Origin: Actinomadura luzonensis
GTDB taxonomy: Bacteria > Actinomycetota > Actinomycetes > Streptosporangiales > Streptosporangiaceae
NCBI RefSeq assembly: GCF_022664455.2
Contig: NZ_JAKRKC020000002.1
Coordinates: 1,798,001 to 1,862,000 of the forward strand
Reading direction: 5' to 3'
Length of the DNA stretch: 64,000 nucleotides
The notes beneath the pieces are model-generated. The model made no database searches. It saw nothing but the letters and a program-made list of their open reading frames with translations, and had not been told where the DNA came from. Shown in pieces: positions 46,667-53,220 of this stretch (position 1 is its first letter; each line of letters begins with the position of its first letter). Position numbers and translations under genes: made by a program.

Positions 46667-47544
46667 TGGATTTCCTCGGTGATGACGTCGGTGGCGGACC
46701 ATGCGTCGGTGGTCCAGCGGGGCAGGATGATGGGGGCGATCTCGTCGCCGTAGCCAGGCCAGATGCCGGTGGCGGCGCATGTCGCGTAGAGGTCGAGGGC
46801 GCGCCGGTTGCGTTCGCGGCCGGTCTCGACGTCGCTGGGGTCGAGCGCGACGACGTTGATCAGGTACGGCGGGGTCTTCTCCTGGAAGCAGAAGGCGAAC
46901 AGCGGGTCGTCGTCGAGGCCGGCCGCGGTGACGGCGTCGCGGTACCAGGGGTCTTGCATGAAGTAGCCGTGGTTCGCGATGGCCTTGGCGGCGGCGTGCG
47001 GCGACGCGTCGGTGGTGGTCTTGTAGTCGGCTACCACGAACCGTCCAGCGGTGCGGTACGGGACCCAGTCGAGCCGGGAGCGCCGCCACACCCCGGTGTC
47101 GGGGTCCTGCCAGATGAACGTTTTCTCCGGCTCGCCGTTGGCGGGGTCGAACAGGGGGCCGGCGAGGGGGTGGCGTCGGATGGCGTTGGCCATGCCGTGG
47201 ATCTGGTCCCAGTCGGCGGGCTTGAGCGGGATGGCTCCGCGCTCGCGCACTTCGGCGACCTCGGCCTTGATCTTGTTGGTGCGCCACTCGTCCGCGTCGA
47301 TGCGTACCAGTTCTGGGCCCGCGCCGAGCACCAGTTTGTGCGCGGCGCTGCCCAGCTCGAACACCTTCTTGGGGCCGGGCGGGTTGTCGGCCTGCCACCG
47401 GTACTTGGCCGGGCCGCCCGGCTGGAGGAGCAGCCGGGCGCCGGAGGAGGACAGCGACCCGCCGGGGACGGGGTCGCTGTGGTAGGTGTCCTCGTCGATG
47501 TGGTCGTAGACGCCGGCGCCGAGCCGGTCGAGGGTGGCGGTCAC
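46663..47544 (-). CDS. RecE-like exonuclease (PD-(D/E)XK, DUF3799-type)
   Basis: A 293-aa protein. GSLSSSGARLLLQPGGPAKYRWQ, GSAAHKLVLG and the nuclease core RFVVADYKTTTDASP (the Asp and Lys of the PD-(D/E)XK fold) identify an exonuclease VIII/Cas4-like enzyme. The later part has FFQEKTPP-like residues (AFCFQEKTPPYLINVVAL). With the RecT gene it should promote 5'-3' resection and annealing. GTG start. Confidence 0.85.
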   Translation of the reverse strand: MTATLDRLGAGVYDHIDEDTYHSDPVPGGSLSSSGARLLLQPGGPAKYRWQADNPPGPKKVFELGSAAHKLVLGAGPELVRIDADEWRTNKIKAEVAEVRERGAIPLKPADWDQIHGMANAIRRHPLAGPLFDPANGEPEKTFIWQDPDTGVWRRSRLDWVPYRTAGRFVVADYKTTTDASPHAAAKAIANHGYFMQDPWYRDAVTAAGLDDDPLFAFCFQEKTPPYLINVVALDPSDVETGRERNRRALDLYATCAATGIWPGYGDEIAPIILPRWTTDAWSATDVITEEIQ

Positions 47545-47738
47545 TGGTCGTCCTGTTCGTCGAGGTAGTCGCGCTCTTCGGCGTGGGACAGGCGGGGCCC
47601 GCCCCGCCAGGACGGGCGGCGGGGCCGGCGGCTGGTGGGGAACGGGTCGTACGGGTCGTCGCATCCGGCGGTGGCGAGGTATTCGGAGATCTCGTCCTCG
47701 GATGGCAGGCCCGGCCATTCGGGTTCGAAGGTGCTCAT
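47541..47738 (-). CDS. Small acidic protein
   Basis: A 65-aa protein: acidic ends (EPEWPGLPSEDEISEYLATAG; SHAEERDYLDEQDDQ) around a basic Pro/Arg middle (SRRPRRPSWRGGPRL). ATG. Co-translated with the RecE gene. Unknown. Confidence 0.55.
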   Translation of the reverse strand: MSTFEPEWPGLPSEDEISEYLATAGCDDPYDPFPTSRRPRRPSWRGGPRLSHAEERDYLDEQDDQ

Positions 47739-47854
47739 CGGCAGCTCCCGCAGGTGGTGGTGGAGCGGGGGTTGATGTGGCCTCGGGGGCAGATCCAGGT
47801 GGACGGGGTGCCGGGCGGCAGCCAGGGCAGCGACGGCGTCTTCTTCTTGGCCAT
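47735..47854 (-). CDS. Mini zinc-ribbon protein
   Basis: A 39-aa protein with CPRGHINPRSTTTCGSC, the four ligands of a rubredoxin/zinc-ribbon knuckle. Basic N-terminus (AKKKTPS). ATG overlaps both neighbours. Resembles the Ran-binding-type zinc finger mini-proteins; function unknown. Confidence 0.55.
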   Translation of the reverse strand: MAKKKTPSLPWLPPGTPSTWICPRGHINPRSTTTCGSCR

Positions 47855-48198
47855 CACGCGGCCCCGTTCCTGCGCCGGAGCACCTCGCGCAGCCGCTCCG
47901 CCGTCACCGGCACGATCAGCCCTTCCTGGCCGAGCTGGTCGAGGAGGGCGAGCGCGTCGTCGATGCGGACGAGGTCGGGGGTGGTGAAGGTGACGCCGAT
48001 GGCCTTGGCCCAGTCGGTGACCTGCTGGTCGTCGCCGATGAGCGGCAGCGCGGCAGCCAGGGCGGTCGCTGCGGCGTCGGCGGCGGCGAAGTGCGCCTGT
48101 GCCTGCTGCGCACGGGCCATGACCCACTCAGGAGCTTCCTCGGTTTGAGACTCCTGCAGGAGTCGCTCGCCCTCGTGGTAGTGCTCGGGGCCGGTCAT
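47854..48198 (-). CDS. Hypothetical early protein
   Basis: A 114-aa protein: HYHEGERLLQESQTEEAPEWVMARAQQAQAHFAAADAAATALAAALPLIGDD, then a helix-strand region (VTFTTPDLVRIDDALALLDQLGQEG). The start ATG overlaps the upstream stop. The N-terminal part resembles tetratricopeptide-like helices. No confident family. Confidence 0.6.
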   Translation of the reverse strand: MTGPEHYHEGERLLQESQTEEAPEWVMARAQQAQAHFAAADAAATALAAALPLIGDDQQVTDWAKAIGVTFTTPDLVRIDDALALLDQLGQEGLIVPVTAERLREVLRRRNGAA

Positions 48199-48563
48199 TG
48201 GGCACCGTCCCTGGGCAGGATGCGGACGATCTGGTACGGCCCCACCGCGATCTCCCAGCGGCCGGAGCACGCCGTCCGCGCGCCCGACGCCAGCGGCAGG
48301 CCGCCCTTGTACGGCTCGAACCGGGTGATGCGCCGCGTCTCGAAGTCGCGGTGCAGGTGCACCAGGAAGTCGCCGATGCGTAGGTCCTTGCCGTAGATCG
48401 GCACACCCCAGGCGGGGTTGCCGACCGGCGGCAGCGGCTCAGCCGCAGCGGCGGCGGTCGCGGGCTTGCGCGGCCGGCCGCGCCGCTTGGGCTCCTTGAA
48501 CTGGCCGCCGTACCAGTCGGCCTGGGTCTGGGAGTCGAACCCGTCGGGCGTGTGGCGGCTCAC
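48195..48563 (-). CDS. Protein with AT-hook-like motif
   Basis: A 122-aa protein. A KRRGRPRKP segment (AT-hook-like minor groove binder) stands near residue 30. The C-terminal half is beta-rich (WGVPIYGKDLRIGDFLVHLHRDFETRRITRFEPYKGG; GRWEIAVGPYQIVRIL). GTG start overlaps the upstream stop. Possibly a DNA-architectural or regulatory phage protein. Confidence 0.65.
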   Translation of the reverse strand: MSRHTPDGFDSQTQADWYGGQFKEPKRRGRPRKPATAAAAAEPLPPVGNPAWGVPIYGKDLRIGDFLVHLHRDFETRRITRFEPYKGGLPLASGARTACSGRWEIAVGPYQIVRILPRDGAQ

Positions 48564-49021
48564 CGGGCACACTCGCAGTCCGCGTCGCACCCAGCGTGGT
48601 CGCCATGGTGGTCGCAGCCGCAGTGGCGGGTTCCCTCACTGATCGCCAGGGCCCCCCGCCAGTCCTCCATCTGGTCTTTCATCTGGCTGGTGAGGTCGTG
48701 GGCAGCGAACATCATCGGGCAGCCGCCGACCCCGCCACAGTCGCTGCGGTTCGGATGGATCAGGTCGTGCTGGTCTTCGAGGACGCGCCAGCGGTCGGCG
48801 AGGCGGTCGAGCTCGGCGCCGTAGCGGCTGACCTCGTCGGGCACCTGGTCCTCGACGGGCTCGGCGTGTGCCAGCAGGGCGCGGACGGCGGCCGAGAGCT
48901 GGCCGAGCCAGTACGCCATCGTGGGGCGGGTCATGTCGCCAACGCGGTGGAGGTCGAACTCCTCCAACGTCTCGCGGGAGATCGCCACGGCGGTGTCCCG
49001 GGGCATGTCGGTCGGGTTCAT
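48560..49021 (-). CDS. Hypothetical protein with C-terminal Cys/His cluster
   Basis: A 153-aa protein, helical (VEDQVPDEVSRYGAELDRLADRWRVLEDQHDL) with a C-terminal CGCDHHGDHAGCDADCEC metal-like cluster and an internal CGGVGGCP. ATG overlaps its neighbour. Unknown. Confidence 0.6.
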   Translation of the reverse strand: MNPTDMPRDTAVAISRETLEEFDLHRVGDMTRPTMAYWLGQLSAAVRALLAHAEPVEDQVPDEVSRYGAELDRLADRWRVLEDQHDLIHPNRSDCGGVGGCPMMFAAHDLTSQMKDQMEDWRGALAISEGTRHCGCDHHGDHAGCDADCECAR

Positions 49022-49272
49022 CGGCTACCGCCCTCGGGGACGGCCGCGAGGACCGGCTGGGGCGCAGGCCGGCGGAGGCAGCCTCCGGAGATGAGGTCCA
49101 CGTGCATGCCCTGCTCGACCCAGTCGGCGTGGATCGCGCCGCAGCAGCGGGCGTCCTGCCAGCGCACGGCGACCTTCCCCGCGTGGACGTGGGCGGCCTG
49201 GATGCGGACGGGCTCGCCGTCGTTCCAGCTGGGCACGGAGACGACCTGGCAGGCGATCAGGTCCACGGCCAT
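49018..49272 (-). CDS. Small hypothetical protein
   Basis: An 84-aa protein (VDLIACQVVSVPSWNDGEPVRIQAAHVHAGKVAVRWQDARCCGAIHADWVEQGMHVDLISGGCLRRPA), beta-rich with four Cys. ATG coupled to its neighbour. Family unknown. Confidence 0.55.
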   Translation of the reverse strand: MAVDLIACQVVSVPSWNDGEPVRIQAAHVHAGKVAVRWQDARCCGAIHADWVEQGMHVDLISGGCLRRPAPQPVLAAVPEGGSR

Positions 49273-49514
49273 CACAGGTCCTCCCCGAGGTGGATCGCGC
49301 CGGGCGTCTGCAGCACCGCGCGGCCGGTCGCCCGGAGCGACTCCAGCGTCTGCACGGACTCCTGATGCGGTGTGCCGAGGTGGGCCCGGAGCCGTCCGAC
49401 GGTGCAGCCGCAGATGGTCCAGGTCTGGAAGACCGCGCCGCCGTCGGGCTGCATCTCGGCGAGGGTGAGGTGGACGTCGGGGTGGCCGGGGCCGGTGTGG
49501 TCGATGGGCGCCAT
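49272..49514 (-). CDS. Small hypothetical protein
   Basis: An 80-aa protein (HPDVHLTLAEMQPDGGAVFQTWTICGCTVGRLRAHLGTPHQESVQTLESLRATGRAVLQ). The CGC pair could be redox-active. The ATG overlaps the upstream stop (TGATG). Unknown. Confidence 0.55.
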   Translation of the reverse strand: MAPIDHTGPGHPDVHLTLAEMQPDGGAVFQTWTICGCTVGRLRAHLGTPHQESVQTLESLRATGRAVLQTPGAIHLGEDL

Positions 49515-49858
49515 CAGCACTCACCCCTCTGCACGGGCACGATCTGCGGGCGGGACGTCCAGTCGAACGGCGTGACATCGGCGGCGTCGGCCGCCGCCCG
49601 CATCAACCGGGCGAAGTCGTCGCGCGGACGCAGTTGCGCATGGCGGTTCAACCACTGGGGGTCGTCCCCGTGCGCGGCCATGTGCGTGGCGAGGGCGTTC
49701 AGCGCGGCGTCGGCCACGTTGAAGTCCTGCTCGGCTGCCTGGCGGAGGGCGGCGTGCACTTCGTTCCGGGACACGCGGTAATGGGTGAGTCCGGCGACCC
49801 AGTCGGCGGCGGTCCGGAGGACGGGGCCGATGGTGGCGGCGGTGATCGTCGTGGCCAT
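49514..49858 (-). CDS. Hypothetical helical protein
   Basis: A 114-aa helical protein (VLRTAADWVAGLTHYRVSRNEVHAALRQAAEQDFNVADAALNALATHMAAHG; DDFARLMRAAADAADV). ATG. No known domain, though the length and helices suggest a compact bundle. Confidence 0.6.
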   Translation of the reverse strand: MATTITAATIGPVLRTAADWVAGLTHYRVSRNEVHAALRQAAEQDFNVADAALNALATHMAAHGDDPQWLNRHAQLRPRDDFARLMRAAADAADVTPFDWTSRPQIVPVQRGEC

Positions 49859-50181
49859 CAGTACGGCGCCTCCATCTCGTCTTCCGACGGGTACCGCTGG
49901 GCCAGCAGGCGGCGCAGCTCCGGCAGCAGCTCCATCAAGGCGTCCACGTCGCGGGTCTCGGTGAACTCCAGCGCCACCGCGTTCACGTGGTCAGTCATGC
50001 CGTCCGGCAGCACCAGCAGCGCACGAGAAACCAGAGGTCCACCCGGGTAGGGGACGTCGGCTTCGATGGCGCTGATATACGGAGCGAGCGGGTCGTTGTA
50101 GCGGCGGCTGACGCTGAGCCTGATGGCCAGGGGCTGCCTGCCGCGGTCACCGATGCGGGCGTTCAGGACGGGTCCGGCCAT
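49858..50181 (-). CDS. Hypothetical protein
   Basis: A 107-aa protein (GRQPLAIRLSVSRRYNDPLAPYISAIEADVPYPGGPLVSRALLVLPDGMTDHVNAVALEFTETRDVDALMELLPELRRLLAQRYP), alpha/beta with a C-terminal helix. ATG overlaps its neighbour. Unassigned. Confidence 0.55.
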   Translation of the reverse strand: MAGPVLNARIGDRGRQPLAIRLSVSRRYNDPLAPYISAIEADVPYPGGPLVSRALLVLPDGMTDHVNAVALEFTETRDVDALMELLPELRRLLAQRYPSEDEMEAPY

Positions 50182-50492
50182 CACGCGCTCACCCCGAGCA
50201 GCTCGACCGCCAGCGCGTCGACCGGCTCCACGTACTCCGCCCCCACCCGGGCGGCCACCCGGCGGGCGTACCCCGGCATCTCGGCCAGCGCGATCCACCC
50301 CTCCGTGCCGTGCGACACGACCGGCCAGCCCGGACGGTGCTCGGCGATGTGCAGACGGGGCGGGGTGTCCCAGATGGAGGTGTAGTGCTCGGGGTCGTCG
50401 GCCGTGACGGGCTCGATGGTCACGAAGTGCATGGCGTCCTCGGCCGCGGCGGGGCGCACGGCGGCCCGGTTCGGGAAGGAGAGGACGGTCAC
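50181..50492 (-). CDS. Hypothetical protein
   Basis: A 103-aa protein (FVTIEPVTADDPEHYTSIWDTPPRLHIAEHRPGWPVVSHGTEGWIALAEMPGYARRVAARVGAEYVEPVDALAVELL). GTG start overlapping the upstream stop. Mixed alpha/beta; no motif that names a function. Confidence 0.55.
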   Translation of the reverse strand: MTVLSFPNRAAVRPAAAEDAMHFVTIEPVTADDPEHYTSIWDTPPRLHIAEHRPGWPVVSHGTEGWIALAEMPGYARRVAARVGAEYVEPVDALAVELLGVSA

Positions 50493-50920
50493 CGCGCACC
50501 GCCGGCGGGCTGCTCGCGGCGGGCGTGCTCGGGGATTTCGATGGTCAGCTTGTGCGTCTCCGTCGTGACCACCACGAGGTCGGAGACGTAGGCGGCGTGC
50601 GTGTAGACCTGCATGGGCGCGGCGCCGAAGTACAGCGTCACCCCGCCGAGGCCGTGCTCCTCGTACGGCTCGACCAGCGCGCCAGCGTCGATCGCGTGGA
50701 GCATCCAGGTCGTGATGGTCTCCCGAGCGTCCTTCGAGTGGACGAGGAAGAGGGAGACGCTGCCCGAGTCGTGGACTGTGAGGGCGTCCAGGTAGGGCAG
50801 GTCCGGCGTGGTCCGCAGGAACGCCGCGATGCGCTTGAGCCCATCGACGTGGGCCTCGATCGTGGACAGCGCGCGCTCGCTGGGGGCGGGCTGGTCTGGG
50901 ATGATGGAGGTCATCTCCAT
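50489..50920 (-). CDS. First strongly expressed early protein candidate, unknown
   Basis: A 143-aa protein. An N-terminal helix (SERALSTIEAHVDGLKRIAAFLRT) is followed by strands (LDALTVHDSGSVSLFLVHSKDARETITTWMLHAIDAGALVEPYEEHGLGGVTLYFGAAPMQVYTHAAYV; VVVTTETHKLTIEI). Start ATG has GAGGAG upstream. The gap before it (82 bp) holds a GC-rich dyad and may carry an early promoter or terminator. Confidence 0.6.
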   Translation of the reverse strand: MEMTSIIPDQPAPSERALSTIEAHVDGLKRIAAFLRTTPDLPYLDALTVHDSGSVSLFLVHSKDARETITTWMLHAIDAGALVEPYEEHGLGGVTLYFGAAPMQVYTHAAYVSDLVVVTTETHKLTIEIPEHARREQPAGGAR

Positions 50921-51001
50921 CTGCTCCTCTCGTTGAGTCTCTAGAGCGGGTGGGGGTACTGGGCCCTCGTCCGGCTGCATCCGGGTCGGGGGCCCGCTGA
51001 A

Positions 51002-51205
51002 TCAGCGGGACAGCGGCAGCAGCGCGCGCCGGGCGCGCGCCTCCCGGGTCCTCGCGCGGGCGGCCGACCGGAACGCGCGTCGGCCCGCGGCGCACGCGTC
51101 CTGGTGCCGCGCCTTCCGGCGGAGCCGACGCGCCTGGCGCGGCGTCAGGTCCGCGCGGCCGGTCTGGGCCAGGTAGCTGGCGGCGCGCTGAGCGGTGGTG
51201 AGCAT
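51002..51205 (-). CDS. Small Arg/Ala-rich protein
   Basis: A 67-aa, very basic protein (LTPRQARRLRRKARHQDACAAGRRAFRSAARARTREARARRALL). Could bind nucleic acid, or the frame may be a weakly expressed shadow. ATG 19 bases after the XRE-Xis gene end. Moderate support. Confidence 0.5.
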   Translation of the reverse strand: MLTTAQRAASYLAQTGRADLTPRQARRLRRKARHQDACAAGRRAFRSAARARTREARARRALLPLSR

Positions 51206-51224
51206 GCGGAACTCCTCCGGGGGA

Positions 51225-51410
51225 TCAGGTCTGGGCAGTGCGCTTGGCGAGGAACGCCTGGATCGCGGAGTCGGGCACGCGCGTCATCGGCTTCTTGCTT
51301 CCGGTCGGCGACACGTCCGTGGTGTACAAGTCGCCCTTGCTGATCAGCCGGTAGACCGTGGACCTGGACACCCGCAGCGCCTCGCCGGCCTCGTTGATCG
51401 TGTGAACCAT
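51225..51410 (-). CDS. Excisionase-only product from internal start
   Basis: In the same frame as the fusion, ATG at 51410 is preceded by GAGGAGGGAGAG. The product of 61 aa (VHTINEAGEALRVSRSTVY..., ending FLAKRTAQT) is a complete excisionase-type winged helix. The size matches phage recombination directionality factors. Separate translation is inferred from the RBS. Confidence 0.6.
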   Translation of the reverse strand: MVHTINEAGEALRVSRSTVYRLISKGDLYTTDVSPTGSKKPMTRVPDSAIQAFLAKRTAQT

Positions 51411-51671
51411 CTCTCCCTCCTCTCTGCTGGTGGAAGATTCTTCTGCCAGTGGATTCGAAAAAAGGGTGTCCTCCTGGCATCCGAGAGCGGCCGCGATCCG
51501 CTCTGCGGTGGCGGCGCTGCATGAGGTGCGAGCGCCGGAGGTCAGGTAGGAGATGAGCTGCTTGGGGACGCCGATCTGGTGTGCGAGGGTGACGGTGTTG
51601 TGGCGCCCCGCCGCCATCAGTTCGCGCAGCAGGGTGCGGCTGCGGAGGACTCGCTCGGGACGCCCTGGCAC
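51225..51671 (-). CDS. XRE repressor-like domain fused to excisionase-type HTH
   Basis: A 148-aa protein. Residues 15-65 form an XRE HTH (LLRELMAAGRHNTVTLAHQIGVPKQLISYLTSGARTSCSAATAERIAAALG). After a Ser/Glu-rich linker, residues 88-148 form an excisionase (HTH_17/winged-helix) domain (TINEAGEALRVSRSTVYRLISKGDLYTTDVSPTG). GTG start after AGGAGG. It is divergent from the repressor candidate, so the arrangement resembles a cI/cro switch with a built-in excision factor. An internal ATG with a strong RBS begins the excisionase half. Confidence 0.78.
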   Translation of the reverse strand: MPGRPERVLRSRTLLRELMAAGRHNTVTLAHQIGVPKQLISYLTSGARTSCSAATAERIAAALGCQEDTLFSNPLAEESSTSREEGEMVHTINEAGEALRVSRSTVYRLISKGDLYTTDVSPTGSKKPMTRVPDSAIQAFLAKRTAQT

Positions 51672-51914
51672 TTGCTGGTACCTCCTGAGACGTTGGAAGA
51701 ATTTTCCAACAGCTTAGGCATGGCAGGTCTTGTTGTCTAGCGGGGTGGCCGTATCCGGCCACCTATCCGGGTGGATCTGGTTTCATTACTACGATCTTGT
51801 TGTCTGGGCAGACTCATGGATACTGCTGTCGGCGCGCGTTGACAGAAGAATCCAACAGGCGTGACTGGCAGCAGGGTGCAGCAGTAAAGGCGAGGGCTAA
51901 CGAGAGGCGCCACG
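51672..51914. promoter_or_regulatory. Divergent lysogeny/lysis control region
   Basis: A gene-free 243 bp between the XRE-Xis and repressor genes. It contains the perfect dyad GTTGGAAGAATTTTCCAAC (51692-51710, 7-bp arms), the related GAAGAATCCAAC (51847-51858), an 11-bp direct repeat TCTTGTTGTCT (51728-51738 and 51795-51805), and the dyad GTGGCC/GGCCAC (51745-51762). It is noticeably AT-richer than its surroundings, as expected for promoters. Confidence 0.75.
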
Positions 51915-52367
51915 ATGCCGCCGCGAGACATCGAGGACACCGCAAGTGAGCACCCCCTCAGCGACTACGTCCAGGCGTACCTGGCGCGGTCAGGGCTGAG
52001 CAGGCGCGCGTTCGCTGCGCAGTGTCGCGACCCAGAGACGCAACAGGTCCTGAACCACACCTACATCGGCGATCTAGTGACTCACCGGGTGCCTCGCGCG
52101 CCGGAGATGTGGAGGCTACGCGCCCTAGCTGCGGGAATGCCGGGCGAGACCATCACCGAGAGCCTGGAGGATTACCGCCGGCGGTTGGCGGAGATGCAGC
52201 GCATGGCCGCTATCCAGTGGCTCGACCTGGGGGAAGTCCTCAAGGTGGACACCGGAGGAGGGACGTTCGTGACTTTGAGTGTCCCGGCCGAGTGGTCGGA
52301 CCGGCGACGTGCGCGGTTCATCAGGATGGCGCAGCAGCTCGCGCGCGATCTCGACGAGGAGGACTGA
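51915..52367 (+). CDS. Repressor-like DNA-binding protein
   Basis: A 150-aa protein. The N-terminal region has a HTH-like pattern (LSDYVQAYLARSGLSRRAFAAQCRDPETQQVLNHTYIGDLVTHRVPRAPEMWRLRALAAG). The C-terminal half (LDLGEVLKVDTGGGTFVTLSVPAEWSDRRRARFIRMAQQLARDL) is mixed. It is divergent from the XRE-Xis gene and flanked by matching operator blocks on both sides, so it is the best immunity-repressor candidate. ATG. No protease or LexA-like domain is seen. Confidence 0.7.
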   Translation: MPPRDIEDTASEHPLSDYVQAYLARSGLSRRAFAAQCRDPETQQVLNHTYIGDLVTHRVPRAPEMWRLRALAAGMPGETITESLEDYRRRLAEMQRMAAIQWLDLGEVLKVDTGGGTFVTLSVPAEWSDRRRARFIRMAQQLARDLDEED

Positions 52368-52409
52368 AATCCCGAAATGTAGCGTAACGGATACTATGCG
52401 CTAACGCGG

Positions 52410-52458
52410 CTGAAGATTTTTCAACCATACCGTTGTCTGACGGGTCACACTTATCCGG
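52410..52458. promoter_or_regulatory. Second copy of operator block downstream of repressor
   Basis: GAAGATTTTTCAAC (52412-52425) resembles the operator dyad at 51692. The pattern GTTGTCT, two bases, CGGG, eight bases, ATCCGG (52432-52458) matches exactly spaced elements at 51732-51758, 700 bp away. Each flank of the repressor gene thus carries the same pair of elements. Confidence 0.65.
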
Positions 52459-52488
52459 CACGAATGCAAGCCCGGAAAGTCAACGGTG

Positions 52489-52941
52489 ATGATCCTCATG
52501 GCACTTGCACCACCCGAACGACCCCAGCTCCTCGCTCCTGGAACGGTCCGGTTCCGTGCACTACCCGGCGAACGCCTCTGCTGGCAGCCGGTGGTCTTCC
52601 ACTTCACCCGCCGCGGCACCATGCTGTGGGCCGTCGACGAAGACCTCATCGACCCCCTGTTAGTCCCGCAACTCACCACGCTCGGCAACCTCGCCTTCAA
52701 CGCCATCCAGTCCCCGGCCATCTCACCAGACCGAGTACGGATCCACCGGGATCCCTCGCTCACCGGCAGCGACCTGCTCGCCGCCGACTTCTCCGGGCCC
52801 TTCATCGACGTCCTCATGCCGCGTGAACTGATCAAGCCCGAGATGGCCCGCCACCTCGAGGCGCACGCCACCCTCGTCCTGGGCGAAGTGCAGAGCAGAC
52901 TGCCGCTCCTTCGCCGGCGACACCCACGGCACGTCGCGTAG
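52489..52941 (+). CDS. Hypothetical protein in lysogeny operon
   Basis: A 150-aa protein (TVRFRALPGERLCWQPVVFHFTRRGTMLWAVDEDLIDPLLVPQLTTLGNLAFNAIQSPAISPDRVRIHRDPSLTGSDLLAADFSGPFIDVLMPRELIKPEMARHLEAHATLVLGEVQSRL). GTG, then ATG, lies at the start; ATG 52489 is used. No family recognised. It is transcribed with the arm-domain protein and integrase. Confidence 0.6.
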   Translation: MILMALAPPERPQLLAPGTVRFRALPGERLCWQPVVFHFTRRGTMLWAVDEDLIDPLLVPQLTTLGNLAFNAIQSPAISPDRVRIHRDPSLTGSDLLAADFSGPFIDVLMPRELIKPEMARHLEAHATLVLGEVQSRLPLLRRRHPRHVA

Positions 52942-52962
52942 CCCCCCGCTGGAAGGAGAACC

Positions 52963-53220
52963 ATGGCATCGATCCGTCGTACCCGCGCCGGCCGCTGGCG
53001 CGTCACCGTGCGCCTGCCCGACGGCAAGCACCGCTCGGCCACCCTCAACACCCGCACCGAGGCCCAGAACTGGGGCGACGCCACCGAAGCAGCGCCAGGC
53101 GCACGCTTCGACTGGAGCCCGGATGGGCTGACCATCTTCGTCCCTGAGGAGCTCATCACGATGGACATGGCGCACAAGCTCGAGGGCGTGCTGCGCGAGG
53201 CACTTGGGGCGGAGCCGTGA
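52963..53220 (+). CDS. Stand-alone integrase arm-type DNA-binding domain protein
   Basis: An 85-aa protein. The first 45 residues (ASIRRTRAGRWRVTVRLPDGKHRSATLNTRTEAQNWGD) match the three-stranded arm-binding domain at the start of phage integrases; the integrase itself begins with the same type of sequence (ASYRKLPSGKWQASVRGPGG). The rest is a short acidic helix (MAHKLEGVLREAL). Its stop overlaps the integrase start. It may compete for or assist arm-site binding. Confidence 0.65.
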   Translation: MASIRRTRAGRWRVTVRLPDGKHRSATLNTRTEAQNWGDATEAAPGARFDWSPDGLTIFVPEELITMDMAHKLEGVLREALGAEP

